Shown one piece after another: positions 17,537-26,663 of a stretch of DNA of 64,000 nucleotides (its first letter is position 1; every line of letters starts with the position of its first letter). The stretch comes from Rhizobium rhododendri (GTDB lineage: Bacteria; Pseudomonadota; Alphaproteobacteria; Rhizobiales; Rhizobiaceae). Under the pieces are notes generated by a model. That model made no database searches. It was not told the origin of the DNA and was given only the letters and a program-made list of their open reading frames with translations. Position numbers and translations under genes: made by a program. The DNA is taken from NCBI RefSeq assembly GCF_007000325.2, contig NZ_CP117267.1, positions 3,436,501 to 3,500,500 of the forward strand, read 5' to 3'.

Positions 17537-18874
17537 CTAGTTCCGCAGATACGCTTCGAGGCTGTCGTCCATGGCCTCGATCCAGGGCGTGTGGTGCTTC
17601 GGGGCCATATTTCCGGTCATCAGCGAGCGATAGCCGTTGTCACGGAAGCTCATGATGCTTTCTGCCTTGTGATGCTCCCATTCCATGAAAGTCCGGTTGA
17701 CGCCCTCGATATCGAAATCGGGGTAATCTGTGGCGGCAAGCAGCTCCTTGACGTAGTCGCCCTGGAACCAGATCATCTGCTCGGCGTCCTCGAGCCCTTC
17801 CTCGCGGGCACGCCATGTGTCGAAATGTGCTTTCATCCCGTCTGCGTCCGGCAATGCGATGCGGCCGAGGATAATGTCGCGAGCGTACCAGGCCTGCGCG
17901 TCGAACATGTTGAACGTGTAGAACTGGTCCTGCATGCCGATGTAGAAGAGCTGCGGGTTTTTTTCATAGACGATGCCGTTGTAGAGATCGTCGGCCCACA
18001 GGCGGTTTGCAGTCTTCAGGCGCAGGCTGTCGGGCAGGAACGGAAAATGGTGTAGGTAGCCGGTGCATAGGATCAGCGCGTCGACTTCCTTCGTGGTGCC
18101 GTCCTTGAAATGTGCTGTCTTGCCGTCCAGCCTCTGTAGCAGCGGCCTCTCTTCGAAACGCTGCGGCCACGCAAAGCCGATGGGCTTGCTGCGATAGCTG
18201 ACGGTGACCGATTTGGCGCCATATTTCCAGCACTGCGAGCCGATGTCCTCGGCCGAATAGCTGCGACCGACGATGAGGATATCCTTGTCCTTGAACTCCA
18301 GCGCATCGCGAAAGTCATGGGCATGCATGACACGACCGCCGAAGCTGGCGACCCCCTCGAAATAGGGAACATTAGGCGTCGAGAAATGGCCTGATGCCAC
18401 CACGACATAGTCGAAGACCTCGTCATACATCCGGTCGTTGACGCGGTCATGGGCTGTCACCGTGAATTTTTTACTCATCTCGTCGAAGGTCACCATCCGC
18501 ACGGGCGTGCTGAAACGCACCCAGTCGCGGACGCCGGCTTTCTCTACGCGACCCTTGATATAGTCCCAGAGCACGGCGCGCGGCGGGTATGAGGCGATAG
18601 GCTTGCCGAAGTGTTCCTCGAAGGAATAATCGGCAAACTCCAGGCATTCCTTCGGGCCGTTCGACCATAGATAGCGGTACATGCTGCCGTGCACCGGTTC
18701 GCCATATTCGTCGAGCCCGGTGCGCCAGGTGTAGTTCCACAAGCCGCCCCAATCCGCCTGCTTCTCGAAGCAGACGACTTCGGGGATTTCTGCGCCTTTC
18801 GCTGCGGCCGATTGGAACGCTCTCAGTTGCGCCAGTCCCGATGGTCCGGCGCCGATCACGGCAACTCTCGTCAT
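17537..18874 (-). CDS. tmm: trimethylamine monooxygenase (flavin-containing)
   Basis: A 445-residue class B flavin monooxygenase. The FAD motif is GAGPSG at residues 8-13. The FMO signature FxGxxxHxxxF is present at 178-188, and the NADPH region includes GRSYSAED at 203-210, holding the Tyr that in characterised Tmm proteins moves to gate the active site. The whole protein follows the marine and methylotroph Tmm pattern closely ([28 protein letters not shown]), not generic FMOs. It oxidises trimethylamine to TMAO with NADPH and oxygen, and often other methyl amines or sulfides. It lies 45 bases after dmmC in a dmmD-A-B-C-tmm operon. The next enzyme, Tdm, is encoded 31 kb away. Confidence 0.92.
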   Translation of the reverse strand: MTRVAVIGAGPSGLAQLRAFQSAAAKGAEIPEVVCFEKQADWGGLWNYTWRTGLDEYGEPVHGSMYRYLWSNGPKECLEFADYSFEEHFGKPIASYPPRAVLWDYIKGRVEKAGVRDWVRFSTPVRMVTFDEMSKKFTVTAHDRVNDRMYDEVFDYVVVASGHFSTPNVPYFEGVASFGGRVMHAHDFRDALEFKDKDILIVGRSYSAEDIGSQCWKYGAKSVTVSYRSKPIGFAWPQRFEERPLLQRLDGKTAHFKDGTTKEVDALILCTGYLHHFPFLPDSLRLKTANRLWADDLYNGIVYEKNPQLFYIGMQDQFYTFNMFDAQAWYARDIILGRIALPDADGMKAHFDTWRAREEGLEDAEQMIWFQGDYVKELLAATDYPDFDIEGVNRTFMEWEHHKAESIMSFRDNGYRSLMTGNMAPKHHTPWIEAMDDSLEAYLRN

Positions 18875-18919
18875 GTCAGTTCCCTCATTTTTATTGATCT
18901 GCTTGGTATGATCGGTCGG

Positions 18920-19960
18920 TCAGTCCGGAAAAATGCCCGGGCTGGTCGGCGCTCCGTCATCGTAGGTGCTGAGCCAGTCGATCATGATCGGGCGATTGCG
19001 CGTCAGACCCTTGTAGTCGACGATCTCGGGCGGCAGGCTCGCCAGCACACGCGGCAGGCGGCGTGCCCATTTAGGCACGGTGACCAGTTCATCGAGGCTG
19101 ATGAGATAGCAGCGGATCACGAACAGGATGGCGTTAGAGCGGGGCAGGCGCCAGAGGCTCTGCAGCTCGACGCGAAGATGCATTTTCCGGCCGACGTTTT
19201 CCGGCGTGACCGTCAGGCGGTCAGGCCCCCATTTGTGGTAATTCTCCGGGCTGGTGTCGAGGCGAGGGTTGACCGTCATCGTCCAGTTCAGCCGCCGCGT
19301 CGGCTTGCCCTGCTGCAGGTTCAGGAGGAACTTCAGCGCCCGCTCGAAGACGCCGATCTGGTGGGCCAGCGGCACCGGGCCATGCCATTCCATGAAGTTC
19401 ATGCCGATGTCGAAATCGAGCGACCAGTCGGCCTGCGTCGTGACCATGCCGGCATCCATCCAGAGATTGCCGTCGCGCTGATCGACAATGCAGAAATCGC
19501 CCTGCGCCTGGCGGGTGATATATTCCATCGGCTGATAGGGGAGGGTCGAGGCATCGCCGAAGGTGAAGCTGTCATCGATGCCGAGCGGCCGATTTATCCA
19601 GCGCCACTTGTCACCGTCTTTGGTGAGGGAGAAATGCTCCGGATAATCGGAGGCCTGGTGCTCCATGATCAGTTCCAGCGTATCCCACTGGGCCGTCATC
19701 ATATGCGGCAGTGCCTGGCACCGCAGCGGATCCTCCTTCAGCACCAGCGCCCGGTCATGCATCTCGGCGACGTAATGTTCGTCGACGTCGATCAGGTTTT
19801 CAAAGACGCTATTGGCCGGCCCTCGCACGTGCGGTTCCATGTTGACCGCGTACATGTAGGCGTCCCGGTCGAAGGGAAATGGAAATCGGCGAATGTTTTC
19901 CGGGCTGTTGCGAAAGGTGAAATCGTCCCGGAATGTTTCCTGCCTGAACTTGATGGTCAT
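18920..19960 (-). CDS. dmmC: heme-dependent N-demethylase subunit of dimethylamine monooxygenase (DUF3445)
   Basis: A 346-residue protein of the DUF3445 heme-dependent oxidative N-demethylase family. It probably supplies the catalytic heme subunit of the three-component dimethylamine monooxygenase that yields methylamine and formaldehyde. Supporting features are the conserved family-like segments NRPLGIDDSFTFGD, the WSLDFDIGMNFMEWHGPVP block and the VIRCYLISLDEL block. The gene order dmmD-dmmA-dmmB-dmmC matches the order known from Pseudomonas and Roseobacter strains. It follows dmmB by 21 bases. Assignment of the letters A, B and C rests on gene order and on the family name of the zinc-ribbon subunit. 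Confidence 0.85.
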   Translation of the reverse strand: MTIKFRQETFRDDFTFRNSPENIRRFPFPFDRDAYMYAVNMEPHVRGPANSVFENLIDVDEHYVAEMHDRALVLKEDPLRCQALPHMMTAQWDTLELIMEHQASDYPEHFSLTKDGDKWRWINRPLGIDDSFTFGDASTLPYQPMEYITRQAQGDFCIVDQRDGNLWMDAGMVTTQADWSLDFDIGMNFMEWHGPVPLAHQIGVFERALKFLLNLQQGKPTRRLNWTMTVNPRLDTSPENYHKWGPDRLTVTPENVGRKMHLRVELQSLWRLPRSNAILFVIRCYLISLDELVTVPKWARRLPRVLASLPPEIVDYKGLTRNRPIMIDWLSTYDDGAPTSPGIFPD

Positions 19961-19981
19961 CCGTCCGATCCTTCCTCGAGG

Positions 19982-20947
19982 CTAAAGTTGAAGCAACAGT
20001 TGCTGGCCCTTGAAGCGCGACACGCAGATCATGATTTTCCGCCCCTCGGCCTTTTCCGCGTCCGAGAGGTAGACGTCGTTGTGCTCGAGTTCGCCATCGC
20101 TGGAGAGGACGACGGTTTCGCACTGCCCGCAGGCCCCGCCGCGGCACATGTAGGGCGCCTCGCAGCCAGCAGCCTCCACCGCCTCGAGGATGCTCTGATG
20201 CTCACCGACCGTGATCGCCCGATCTGCCTTTGCCAGCATCACCTGGAACGGCAGGCCGGCAGGAGGTGCAAGAAAGCGCTCCGCATGCAGGTTTTCCTTC
20301 GGCCAGCCGGCCTCCAGCGCCGTCAGCAGCACACCGTCGATCATGCCGGAGGGTCCGCAGACATAGAGATGCGTGCCGAGAGGCTGGTTATCGACGATCG
20401 TCTCCACCGGAATGAGTCTTTTCTCGTCGTCGAAGTAGAGTTTGACCTTGCGCGGTCCGTAGCGCTCAAGCAGTTGCTGCCAGAAGGCACCGTGTTCGCG
20501 AGAGCGCATGGCATAGTGCAGTTCGAAGGCGGCGTTATCGCGCGTAAACTGCTCCATCATCGCCAGAAACGGCGTGATGCCGATGCCGCCGGCAAACAGG
20601 ATATGCTTGCGGCCGCGATGATCGACGGGAAAGAGGTTGACCGGCTGGCTGATCGTGAGCTGGTCGCCTACGCGAAGCCTGTCGTGGAGAAACGCCGAGC
20701 CGCCGCGCGAATTGGCTACCCGCAGCACGCTGATTTCATACCCTGATGTATCGTCCGGTGACGACATCAGCGAATAGGGATTGCGCCGCAGCTGCTCGCC
20801 GTCGTTCATTGAGACGACAATATGCGAACCGCCCGAAAACACCGGCAAAGGGGCGCCGTCGGGCCGCTCCAGCCGGAAGGTTTTGACCGCTGCCGCCACC
20901 TGCGTCACGGCTGTCACTTGGACGGTCATCTCTGTGTTGATGCTCAC
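19982..20947 (-). CDS. dmmB: ferredoxin reductase subunit of dimethylamine monooxygenase
   Basis: A 321-residue reductase of the phthalate-dioxygenase-reductase type. It has an N-terminal flavin domain with RNPYSL (55-60), a nucleotide domain with GGIGITP (120-126) and CGPSGM (197-202), and a C-terminal plant-type [2Fe-2S] domain with Cys268, Cys273, Cys276 and Cys308. It passes electrons from NAD(P)H to the heme subunit. The GTG at 20947 is chosen because GGAGGAA lies about eight bases before it and it overlaps the dmmA stop. An internal ATG seven codons in is the alternative. A longer upstream frame is inside dmmA and is not real. Confidence 0.9.
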   Translation of the reverse strand: MSINTEMTVQVTAVTQVAAAVKTFRLERPDGAPLPVFSGGSHIVVSMNDGEQLRRNPYSLMSSPDDTSGYEISVLRVANSRGGSAFLHDRLRVGDQLTISQPVNLFPVDHRGRKHILFAGGIGITPFLAMMEQFTRDNAAFELHYAMRSREHGAFWQQLLERYGPRKVKLYFDDEKRLIPVETIVDNQPLGTHLYVCGPSGMIDGVLLTALEAGWPKENLHAERFLAPPAGLPFQVMLAKADRAITVGEHQSILEAVEAAGCEAPYMCRGGACGQCETVVLSSDGELEHNDVYLSDAEKAEGRKIMICVSRFKGQQLLLQL

Positions 20948-21549
20948 AGGAAAATTTCCTCCGGCTCCGGTGCAGTGCCCGGCTCTTCGGCATCGACGTT
21001 GACGCCCTGGAAAGCGCCGAGCCGTCGCGAATAATGGTCGCGAACGAGAAGCTTCAGGCCGCAGTGCGAGCAGACGAAGGGCGTCGTGGTGACGTTGTCG
21101 GTCACGCCCTTGCAATGGACGCACTGCACACGCCGGGCCAGCGATCCCCGATGCTCCGTCCTCAGCGAGTTGAAGTCGACGCCGAAATCGAGGGCCACCT
21201 GGATCGCCTGACCAATAAAGCCTTCCGTCCCGGCGATGTAGATCCGCATCCCCATGGTCGCATTGTCGAGGCAGACGCGAAGACGCCCCAGCAGCGGCTG
21301 CAAGCCGGCGGCCGTCCAGGTGACGTCGGCGCCAAGTGCTGCGAGATCGGCGACGTGGCTCTGGCCAGCCGAGCCACCCGGCAGATAAAGGATTTCGGCC
21401 CTCGGTAGAAATGCCCCGCCATCGCTCCCGGCGCGATCGAGAAGAGCCAATGCGCCTTCGCCCTCAAGCACAAAGAGGTGGCGCTTCGCATGGGGGTCGA
21501 TGTCGAGCCCCTTATATTCCGGTCTGCTCTTGATCCCTGCAACCAGCAT
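20944..21549 (-). CDS. dmmA: dimethylamine monooxygenase subunit DmmA (zinc-ribbon)
   Basis: A 201-residue protein. The N-terminal two thirds resemble a nucleotide-binding-like alpha/beta module (MRIYIAGTEGFIGQA). The C-terminal part has a zinc ribbon with two CxxC pairs, Cys143/146 and Cys160/163. This arrangement corresponds to the DmmA-like family. It is required with the reductase and heme subunits for dimethylamine oxidation in characterised bacteria; its exact role is unclear. It starts 12 bases after dmmD, with GAGGGGCGAG upstream, and overlaps dmmB by four bases. Confidence 0.85.
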   Translation of the reverse strand: MLVAGIKSRPEYKGLDIDPHAKRHLFVLEGEGALALLDRAGSDGGAFLPRAEILYLPGGSAGQSHVADLAALGADVTWTAAGLQPLLGRLRVCLDNATMGMRIYIAGTEGFIGQAIQVALDFGVDFNSLRTEHRGSLARRVQCVHCKGVTDNVTTTPFVCSHCGLKLLVRDHYSRRLGAFQGVNVDAEEPGTAPEPEEIFL

Positions 21550-21561
21550 CGGGCTCGCCCC

Positions 21562-22695
21562 TCAATCTTTCGCCGTCCGCTTCTTTTTCTCCGGATCGTC
21601 GAAGGTGATGGTGTGGGCAATCGCCGGCGCATTGACAGTCTTGCCCTTGACCTCGAGCTTCACGCCCTGCGACGCATAAGGCACTTCGACGCGCATGATC
21701 GCCATGGATCGGTTGGTCAGCTTGGAATAGCTGGGGCAGGTTATGACCCCGACCTTGCGACCGTCGGCCCAGACCTCGTCGCCGAGATCGGTCGGGCCAT
21801 CCGCATCGACCAGCAGGCCGAAAATCTTGAACCTCTCCTTGCCCTTGAGACGCGCATGCTCCTCGGCGCCTCGAAAGCCCACCTTGCCGGGGCTGACGGT
21901 GAAATCGAGCCCCAGCTCCCACAGGCTGTCGCCCGGCTGCTCATTGTCGAACGGGTACATCTGCGAATTGTCGTAGGGGAAGAACAGCAGGTAGCTTTCG
22001 ACACGCAGCATGTCGAGAACACTAAAGCAGCAGGGGATGATGCCCATCTCCTTGCCCTCGTCGACGATCCGGTCCCAGATCATCCCGGCATCCTGTCCGC
22101 GAACGAAAAGCTCATAGCCCCGTTCGCCGGTATAGCCGGTGCGAGAGATCATCACGGGCGCCCCGAACAGCGTCGTCTGCATGTGGTGAAAGTATTTGAG
22201 CTCGCGGATGCCCGGCACATATTTCGACAGGTAGTCGACGGCAAGCGGCCCCTGCAGCGACAGGTCGTGGAGGTCGTCGTCGAACAGCACAGCGCAATTG
22301 CGGCCTGCGGCCTGTTTCGTGATCTCCTCGTGACCGGTTCCCGAACCGTGCACCAGCATCCAGGAGTTCGGGCCGGTGCGATAGACGATACAGTCGTCTG
22401 TGAAATGGCCGCGATCGTTGAGCATGCAGGCATAGACCGAGCGGCCCGGATAGATTTTGCTCATGTCGCGGGTGGTGATGTATTCTAGCACTGCAATCGC
22501 GTGCGGACCGACGAGGTGGACCTTCTTCAGTCCCGACACATCCATGAGGCCCGCCTTTGTGCGGATGGCGATGTGTTCCTCGTAGATATCCTTGTCGTAG
22601 GTCCAGGCGGTTCCCATGCCGCTCCAGTCCTCGAGCTTGGATCCGAGCGCCCGATGCCGGTCCGCGAGCGCAGAAAATCGCCAACTCAAAGCCAT
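21562..22695 (-). CDS. dmmD: GcvT-family aminomethyltransferase-like protein DmmD
   Basis: A 377-residue protein of the glycine-cleavage T-protein/folate-binding family, with the typical segments GLMDVSGLKKVHLVGP, SRTGYTGERGYELF and the C-terminal barrel. In the Dmm system it is thought to capture the formaldehyde released from dimethylamine onto tetrahydrofolate. The ATG at 22695, six bases after AAGGGG, is preferred over an in-frame TTG five codons upstream. It is the first gene of the operon. A consensus-like promoter and a conserved element shared with tdm lie directly upstream. Confidence 0.87.
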   Translation of the reverse strand: MALSWRFSALADRHRALGSKLEDWSGMGTAWTYDKDIYEEHIAIRTKAGLMDVSGLKKVHLVGPHAIAVLEYITTRDMSKIYPGRSVYACMLNDRGHFTDDCIVYRTGPNSWMLVHGSGTGHEEITKQAAGRNCAVLFDDDLHDLSLQGPLAVDYLSKYVPGIRELKYFHHMQTTLFGAPVMISRTGYTGERGYELFVRGQDAGMIWDRIVDEGKEMGIIPCCFSVLDMLRVESYLLFFPYDNSQMYPFDNEQPGDSLWELGLDFTVSPGKVGFRGAEEHARLKGKERFKIFGLLVDADGPTDLGDEVWADGRKVGVITCPSYSKLTNRSMAIMRVEVPYASQGVKLEVKGKTVNAPAIAHTITFDDPEKKKRTAKD

Positions 22696-22713
22696 GCCAT
22701 TCCCCTTCAATAT

Positions 22714-22731
22714 TTCACTATGTGGAAATAA
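22714..22731 (-). promoter_or_regulatory. element shared with the tdm upstream region (dmmD copy)
   Basis: Read toward dmmD the sequence is TTATTTCCACATAGTGAA. The tdm region carries TTATTTCTCATAGTGAA. They are identical except for CA versus T in the spacer. The site begins 19 bases upstream of the dmmD start and covers roughly +3 to +21 of the predicted transcript. It overlaps a TATTTC/GAAATA inverted repeat at 22711-22730. It is a candidate operator for a regulator common to both loci. Confidence 0.6.
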
Positions 22732-22740
22732 TTATTCCTG

Positions 22741-22768
22741 ATTATATGTGTGTGGACGCGAACGGCAA
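22741..22768 (-). promoter_or_regulatory. predicted sigma-70-type promoter of dmmDABC-tmm
   Basis: On the minus strand TTGCCG (22763-22768) and a perfect TATAAT (22741-22746) are separated by 16 bases. Transcription would start near 22734, giving a leader of about 40 bases that contains the shared element and the ribosome site. Confidence 0.6.
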
Positions 22769-22918
22769 GGGTAATCTGGACACCCCGCGAGACAATGTTG
22801 GAGCTATCGTGGGAAACCACCTGCTGGCGGATTGCTGTCGTGCTCAGGCGATCTCAACTTTTTTGGCTGGCATAAAGTGCTATTGAAGGTCGATCGCAGA
22901 TTGGATGGAAACCAGCGC

Positions 22919-23827
22919 ATGCGCAAACTGCCGGCATTGTCCGCCATGAAGGTGTTTGAGGTCGTCGGCCAGACGCGCAGTTTCACCAAAGCAGCCGCAA
23001 GGCTCAATCTTACCCAGAGTGCCGTCAGCCGACAGGTGCGAAACCTGGAGGACCAACTCGGCGAACCGCTCCTCATCCGGCGTCATCATGACCTGGAACT
23101 GACGCCGGCGGGCGTTGCGCTGTTTTCCACCCTGCAGCATGCCTTTCACAGCGTCGAACTGGCCGTGCGCGGCATCGTCGACAAGAGCGCCGGCAATCGT
23201 CTGCGCATCAATGTGCCACCGACCTTTGCCAAGCGTTGGCTGATGCCGCGGATGGGACGGTTGCGCGTGGCACTTCCGGACGTCGGGATCAGCATCGGCA
23301 CGGAACTGCGCGACAGCCTTGCCGAGCGCAGTCTGCTCGACTGCGCGATCCGCTTCGGCGATGGCGAGTGGCCGATGCTGAATGCCCATCTCCTGATGAC
23401 CGAACGCCATATCGCCGTCTGCGCACCGACATTGCTGAACGGGCGGCGCGACACGTCTCCCATGGACTTCTCCGGCCTCACCTTTCTGCACGTCCTCGCC
23501 TCCCCAGACCGGCGCTATATGACCTGGCAGCACTGGCTGGATGCCGCAGGCCTTGCGGATATCGACACGAGCGGCGGCCTCGAATTCGATCTGCTGGATC
23601 TGGTGATCGAAGCCGCCTGCAATGGCCTCGGCGTCGCCGTGGTCGATCGCTTCATGGTCGGCGAATACCTTGCAGACGGCAGGCTCGTGCAATTGTCCGA
23701 TGTCGAGATCGAGGGCCATGAATCCTATTGGCTTGTCGAAAGGGCGGGCGTCGCCGGAGGCAACCATCTCAAGGCCTTCAGGCAGTGGCTGTTCGACGAA
23801 CTCTCGCTGACTGGCGCCAGGGTCTGA
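22919..23827 (+). CDS. LysR-family transcriptional regulator
   Basis: A 302-residue LysR-type regulator of the GcvA-like subgroup. The N-terminal helix-turn-helix reads SFTKAAARLNLTQSAVSRQV, followed by the linker helix and a substrate-binding domain. The ATG at 22919 gives the canonical MRKLPALSAMKVFE start; an upstream frame lacks family features. It is divergent from dmmDABC-tmm and upstream of the aldehyde dehydrogenase operon, so it could govern either or both. The inverted repeat TATTTC-N8-GAAATA before dmmD has the general form of a LysR site but is not proof. Confidence 0.85.
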   Translation: MRKLPALSAMKVFEVVGQTRSFTKAAARLNLTQSAVSRQVRNLEDQLGEPLLIRRHHDLELTPAGVALFSTLQHAFHSVELAVRGIVDKSAGNRLRINVPPTFAKRWLMPRMGRLRVALPDVGISIGTELRDSLAERSLLDCAIRFGDGEWPMLNAHLLMTERHIAVCAPTLLNGRRDTSPMDFSGLTFLHVLASPDRRYMTWQHWLDAAGLADIDTSGGLEFDLLDLVIEAACNGLGVAVVDRFMVGEYLADGRLVQLSDVEIEGHESYWLVERAGVAGGNHLKAFRQWLFDELSLTGARV

Positions 23828-23840
23828 CTGTTGCCGTTGG

Positions 23841-23863
23841 AAGCATTCCATTTTGGAATGCTT
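23841..23863. repeat. 23-bp near-perfect palindrome between the lysR-type gene and the aldehyde dehydrogenase gene
   Basis: AAGCATTCCA and TGGAATGCTT pair perfectly over 10 bp around a TTT loop, 14 bases after the regulator stop. No T-run follows. It could terminate the regulator transcript or serve as an operator for the downstream catabolic operon. Confidence 0.55.
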
Positions 23864-23962
23864 TGCCCGACAATAACACGCTTGCGCGCGTCCTAACCTG
23901 CCGGTCGAATGGCGAGGATGGCGTCGACCTCCGACGCTTTGTCGCGATATCGGGGACGGAAG

Positions 23963-25387
23963 ATGCAGCACTACCGCAATTTCATCGGGGGCCAATTTTG
24001 CGAGCCGACGACGGCCTCGCGGATCGAGGTCCGCAATCCTGCCGATGGCGCCGTTTTTGCAGCTGTAGCCGAAGCCGACGAAGAGACTGTCATCGATGCC
24101 GTTGCACAGGCAGCGGCAGCACAGAAGCTGTGGCGGGTCTTGCCGGCGATCCAGCGCGGCGACGCCCTGCGCCGTCTGGCCGATGCGATCGAGAAACACG
24201 CAAGGCAGATCGGCGAAGCCTTGGCACGCGAATCCGGCAAAAGTCTTGCCGACGCGACCGGCGAGGCGATCTACGGTGCCGAGCTTATGCGCTACCATGC
24301 GGAGTGGGCGCGCCGCGTCGAAGGCGAGATCATCGAGAGCGATACGCCCAACGAGACCCTGCTGCTGAAGCGTGAGCCGATCGGTGTCGTCGCCTGCCTG
24401 ATCCCGTTCAATTTTCCGATCTACACGCTGGTGCGCAAGATTGCGCCCGCGCTGATCACCGGAAACGCCGTGGTGGTTCGCCCCAGCAACACCACGCCGA
24501 CCTCCGCCTTTGCGTTTGCCGACGCGATACTTGACGCCGACCTGCCGCCCGGCCTGGTCAACATCATGGCCATGAGCCATGACGTCTGCCGGACGCTCTG
24601 CACCCAGCCTGCCGTCGGCATGATCACACTGACCGGTAGCGTCGCTGCTGGCCAGGCGGTGCTCGATTTCTGCAAAACCAATATCGCCAAACCGTCTCTG
24701 GAGCTCGGCGGCAAGACACCTGTCATCGTCGAACCTGATGCCGATCTCGACGCCGTGGCAGCTGCGATCATCACCGCCAAGACCGCCCATTGCGGCCAGA
24801 TCTGCACTGCGGCCGAGCGGCTCTATATCCATGCGTCGGTGCATGACGCACTTCTTGAAAAGCTGCGCGTGGGCTTTGCGGCTCGCAGCTTCGGCAATCG
24901 CGCCGTCGATGCCGGCTCAATGGGGCCGCTGGCGACAGCCGCCGCCCGGGAAAAACTACATGCAATGGTCGAACGGGCGCAGGCGGAGGGCGCGACGCTG
25001 GAGACGGGTGGCGTGCTGCCGGAAGGCCCCGGCTTCTTTTATCCTCCGACGCTGCTGTCCGGATGCACTCAGCAAATGGAAATCGTCCGCGACGAGGTTT
25101 TCGGCCCTGTCTTGGCAGTGCTCAGATATGAGACCTTCGAACAGGCGCTGGCGTTGGCCAGCGATCACCAGTTCGGTCTTTCTTCGGTACTGTTCACCGA
25201 GAACTACCACAAGGTGATGCAAGCTTCAGGTGAGATCGAAGCCGGCGAACTTTATATCAATCGTTTCCCGGCCGATCCCTATCAGGGCTACCATGCCGGC
25301 TGGAAGAAATCCGGCCTTGGCGGCGACGACGGCAAGCACGGCATGCTCGAATTCACCCAGACCCGCCTCGTCATCCTGAAGCACTGA
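23963..25387 (+). CDS. aldehyde dehydrogenase, AldA-like
   Basis: A 474-residue NAD-dependent aldehyde dehydrogenase. Catalytic Asn150 is in PFNFP, Glu247 in LELGGK and nucleophile Cys281 in GQICTAAER. The C-terminal block HAGWKKSGLGGDDGKHG closely follows the E. coli lactaldehyde/glycolaldehyde dehydrogenase AldA pattern. The ATG at 23963 is chosen over an upstream frame lacking family features. It oxidises a small aldehyde to an acid. It leads a likely three-gene operon with an enolase-superfamily enzyme and a GMC oxidoreductase, suggesting successive oxidation of a polyol or sugar-derived substrate. Confidence 0.88.
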   Translation: MQHYRNFIGGQFCEPTTASRIEVRNPADGAVFAAVAEADEETVIDAVAQAAAAQKLWRVLPAIQRGDALRRLADAIEKHARQIGEALARESGKSLADATGEAIYGAELMRYHAEWARRVEGEIIESDTPNETLLLKREPIGVVACLIPFNFPIYTLVRKIAPALITGNAVVVRPSNTTPTSAFAFADAILDADLPPGLVNIMAMSHDVCRTLCTQPAVGMITLTGSVAAGQAVLDFCKTNIAKPSLELGGKTPVIVEPDADLDAVAAAIITAKTAHCGQICTAAERLYIHASVHDALLEKLRVGFAARSFGNRAVDAGSMGPLATAAAREKLHAMVERAQAEGATLETGGVLPEGPGFFYPPTLLSGCTQQMEIVRDEVFGPVLAVLRYETFEQALALASDHQFGLSSVLFTENYHKVMQASGEIEAGELYINRFPADPYQGYHAGWKKSGLGGDDGKHGMLEFTQTRLVILKH

Positions 25388-25427
25388 CGCCGCGCCATCC
25401 CGGCGCTGGATCGTTGAGGAAACCGCC

Positions 25428-26645
25428 ATGAAGATCGCCTCGCTCAAGACCCATATCGTTGCCGTACCGCCGCCCCATGTCGGCGGCATGTACTGGATTT
25501 TCGTCCGGCTCGAGACGGCATGCGGCATCGAGGGCGTCGGGGAGATCTATGCGACGTCCTTCCACCCCTCGGCCATGGTTCCGCTGATAGACGACGTCTT
25601 CCAGCGCTATCTGCTGGATCACGATCCCCACCGTATCGAGCGTTTCTGGCGGGCGGCCTATTCCAGCGGTTTCACCCAGCGGCCGGACCCGACGATGATG
25701 GGCATCGTCTCAGGCCTCGAAATCGCCTGCTGGGATATCATCGGCAAGGCGGCGGGTCGCCCGGTGTCCGATCTCCTGGGCGGCACGGTCAACGAGAAGC
25801 TGCGGGCCTATACCTATCTCTATCCGAAGAACGCCGCCGGCGAGTTCGATTTCAACGACCCCGATCTTGCTGCCGAATGCGCCGTGGACATGGTCGACCA
25901 GGGCTTCACGGCTGTCAAATTCGACCCAGCCGGTCCCTACACCAATTATTCGGGCCACCAGTTGTCCATGGGCGTCATGGCTCGTTGCGAGACTTTTTGC
26001 GCAAGGATCCGCGAAGCCGTCGGCGACAGCGCCGACATCCTGTTCGGAACCCATGGCCAGATGGTGCCATCCTCCGCCATCCGCCTTGCCCGGCGGCTGG
26101 AGAAATACGATCCGCTATGGTTCGAGGAGCCGGTGCCGCCCGGCCAGGAGGCCGCGATGGCGGAAGTGGCCCGTGCTACGTCGATCCCGATTTCGACCGG
26201 CGAGCGCTTGACCACGAAGTATGAATTTCAGCGCGTCCTGCAGCTGGGTGCGGCCTCTATCCTGCAGATGAACGTGGCACGCGTCGGCGGATTGCTGGAA
26301 GCCAAGAAGATTGCCGGCATGGCAGAGGCCTATTACGCACAGATCGCTCCGCATCTCTACAACGGTCCCGTCGGTGCTGCCGCCAGTATCCAGCTATCGG
26401 CGGCCACCCCGAATTTCCTCATTCACGAGGCGATCATGGATTTCGGCGGCTTCCACGCCGAGGTGCTGAAGACCAAGCTGCAGTTCGATGACGGCTATCT
26501 CATTCCGTCGCGCGAGCCCGGCCTTGGCATCGAGCTGGATCTCGACGTGATCGAGCGTCATTCGCCCTACACTGGCGACCGTCTGCATTTGCAGATGGCT
26601 GCCGAACCCGCCGATATCAAAGCGTTTGCCCCCGCGCGTGGCTGA
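25428..26645 (+). CDS. mandelate racemase/muconate lactonizing enzyme family protein
   Basis: A 405-residue enolase-superfamily enzyme with an N-terminal capping domain and a barrel. Likely functional residues are the Lys in AVKFDPAGP, acidic or His ligands around GTHGQM, the Glu of WFEEPVPP, the Glu of STGERL, and the His in QIAPHLYNGP. Such proteins dehydrate sugar acids or racemise hydroxy acids using Mg2+. The precise substrate cannot be told. It starts 40 bases after the aldehyde dehydrogenase stop, with TTGAGGAAACC upstream. Context favours sugar-acid dehydration. Confidence 0.85.
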   Translation: MKIASLKTHIVAVPPPHVGGMYWIFVRLETACGIEGVGEIYATSFHPSAMVPLIDDVFQRYLLDHDPHRIERFWRAAYSSGFTQRPDPTMMGIVSGLEIACWDIIGKAAGRPVSDLLGGTVNEKLRAYTYLYPKNAAGEFDFNDPDLAAECAVDMVDQGFTAVKFDPAGPYTNYSGHQLSMGVMARCETFCARIREAVGDSADILFGTHGQMVPSSAIRLARRLEKYDPLWFEEPVPPGQEAAMAEVARATSIPISTGERLTTKYEFQRVLQLGAASILQMNVARVGGLLEAKKIAGMAEAYYAQIAPHLYNGPVGAAASIQLSAATPNFLIHEAIMDFGGFHAEVLKTKLQFDDGYLIPSREPGLGIELDLDVIERHSPYTGDRLHLQMAAEPADIKAFAPARG

Positions 26646-26663
26646 TCACGATAGAGACAAACC

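Noticed and set aside
18689..20746. A 685-codon frame on the plus strand opposite tmm, dmmC and dmmB
   Set aside because: It lies antisense to three clearly recognised genes, lacks a domain and a ribosome site, and is a by-product of high GC content and codon bias.
22880..24844. A 654-codon frame on the minus strand opposite the LysR-type and aldehyde dehydrogenase genes
   Set aside because: It is antisense to two genes with complete family motifs and spans their intergenic region.
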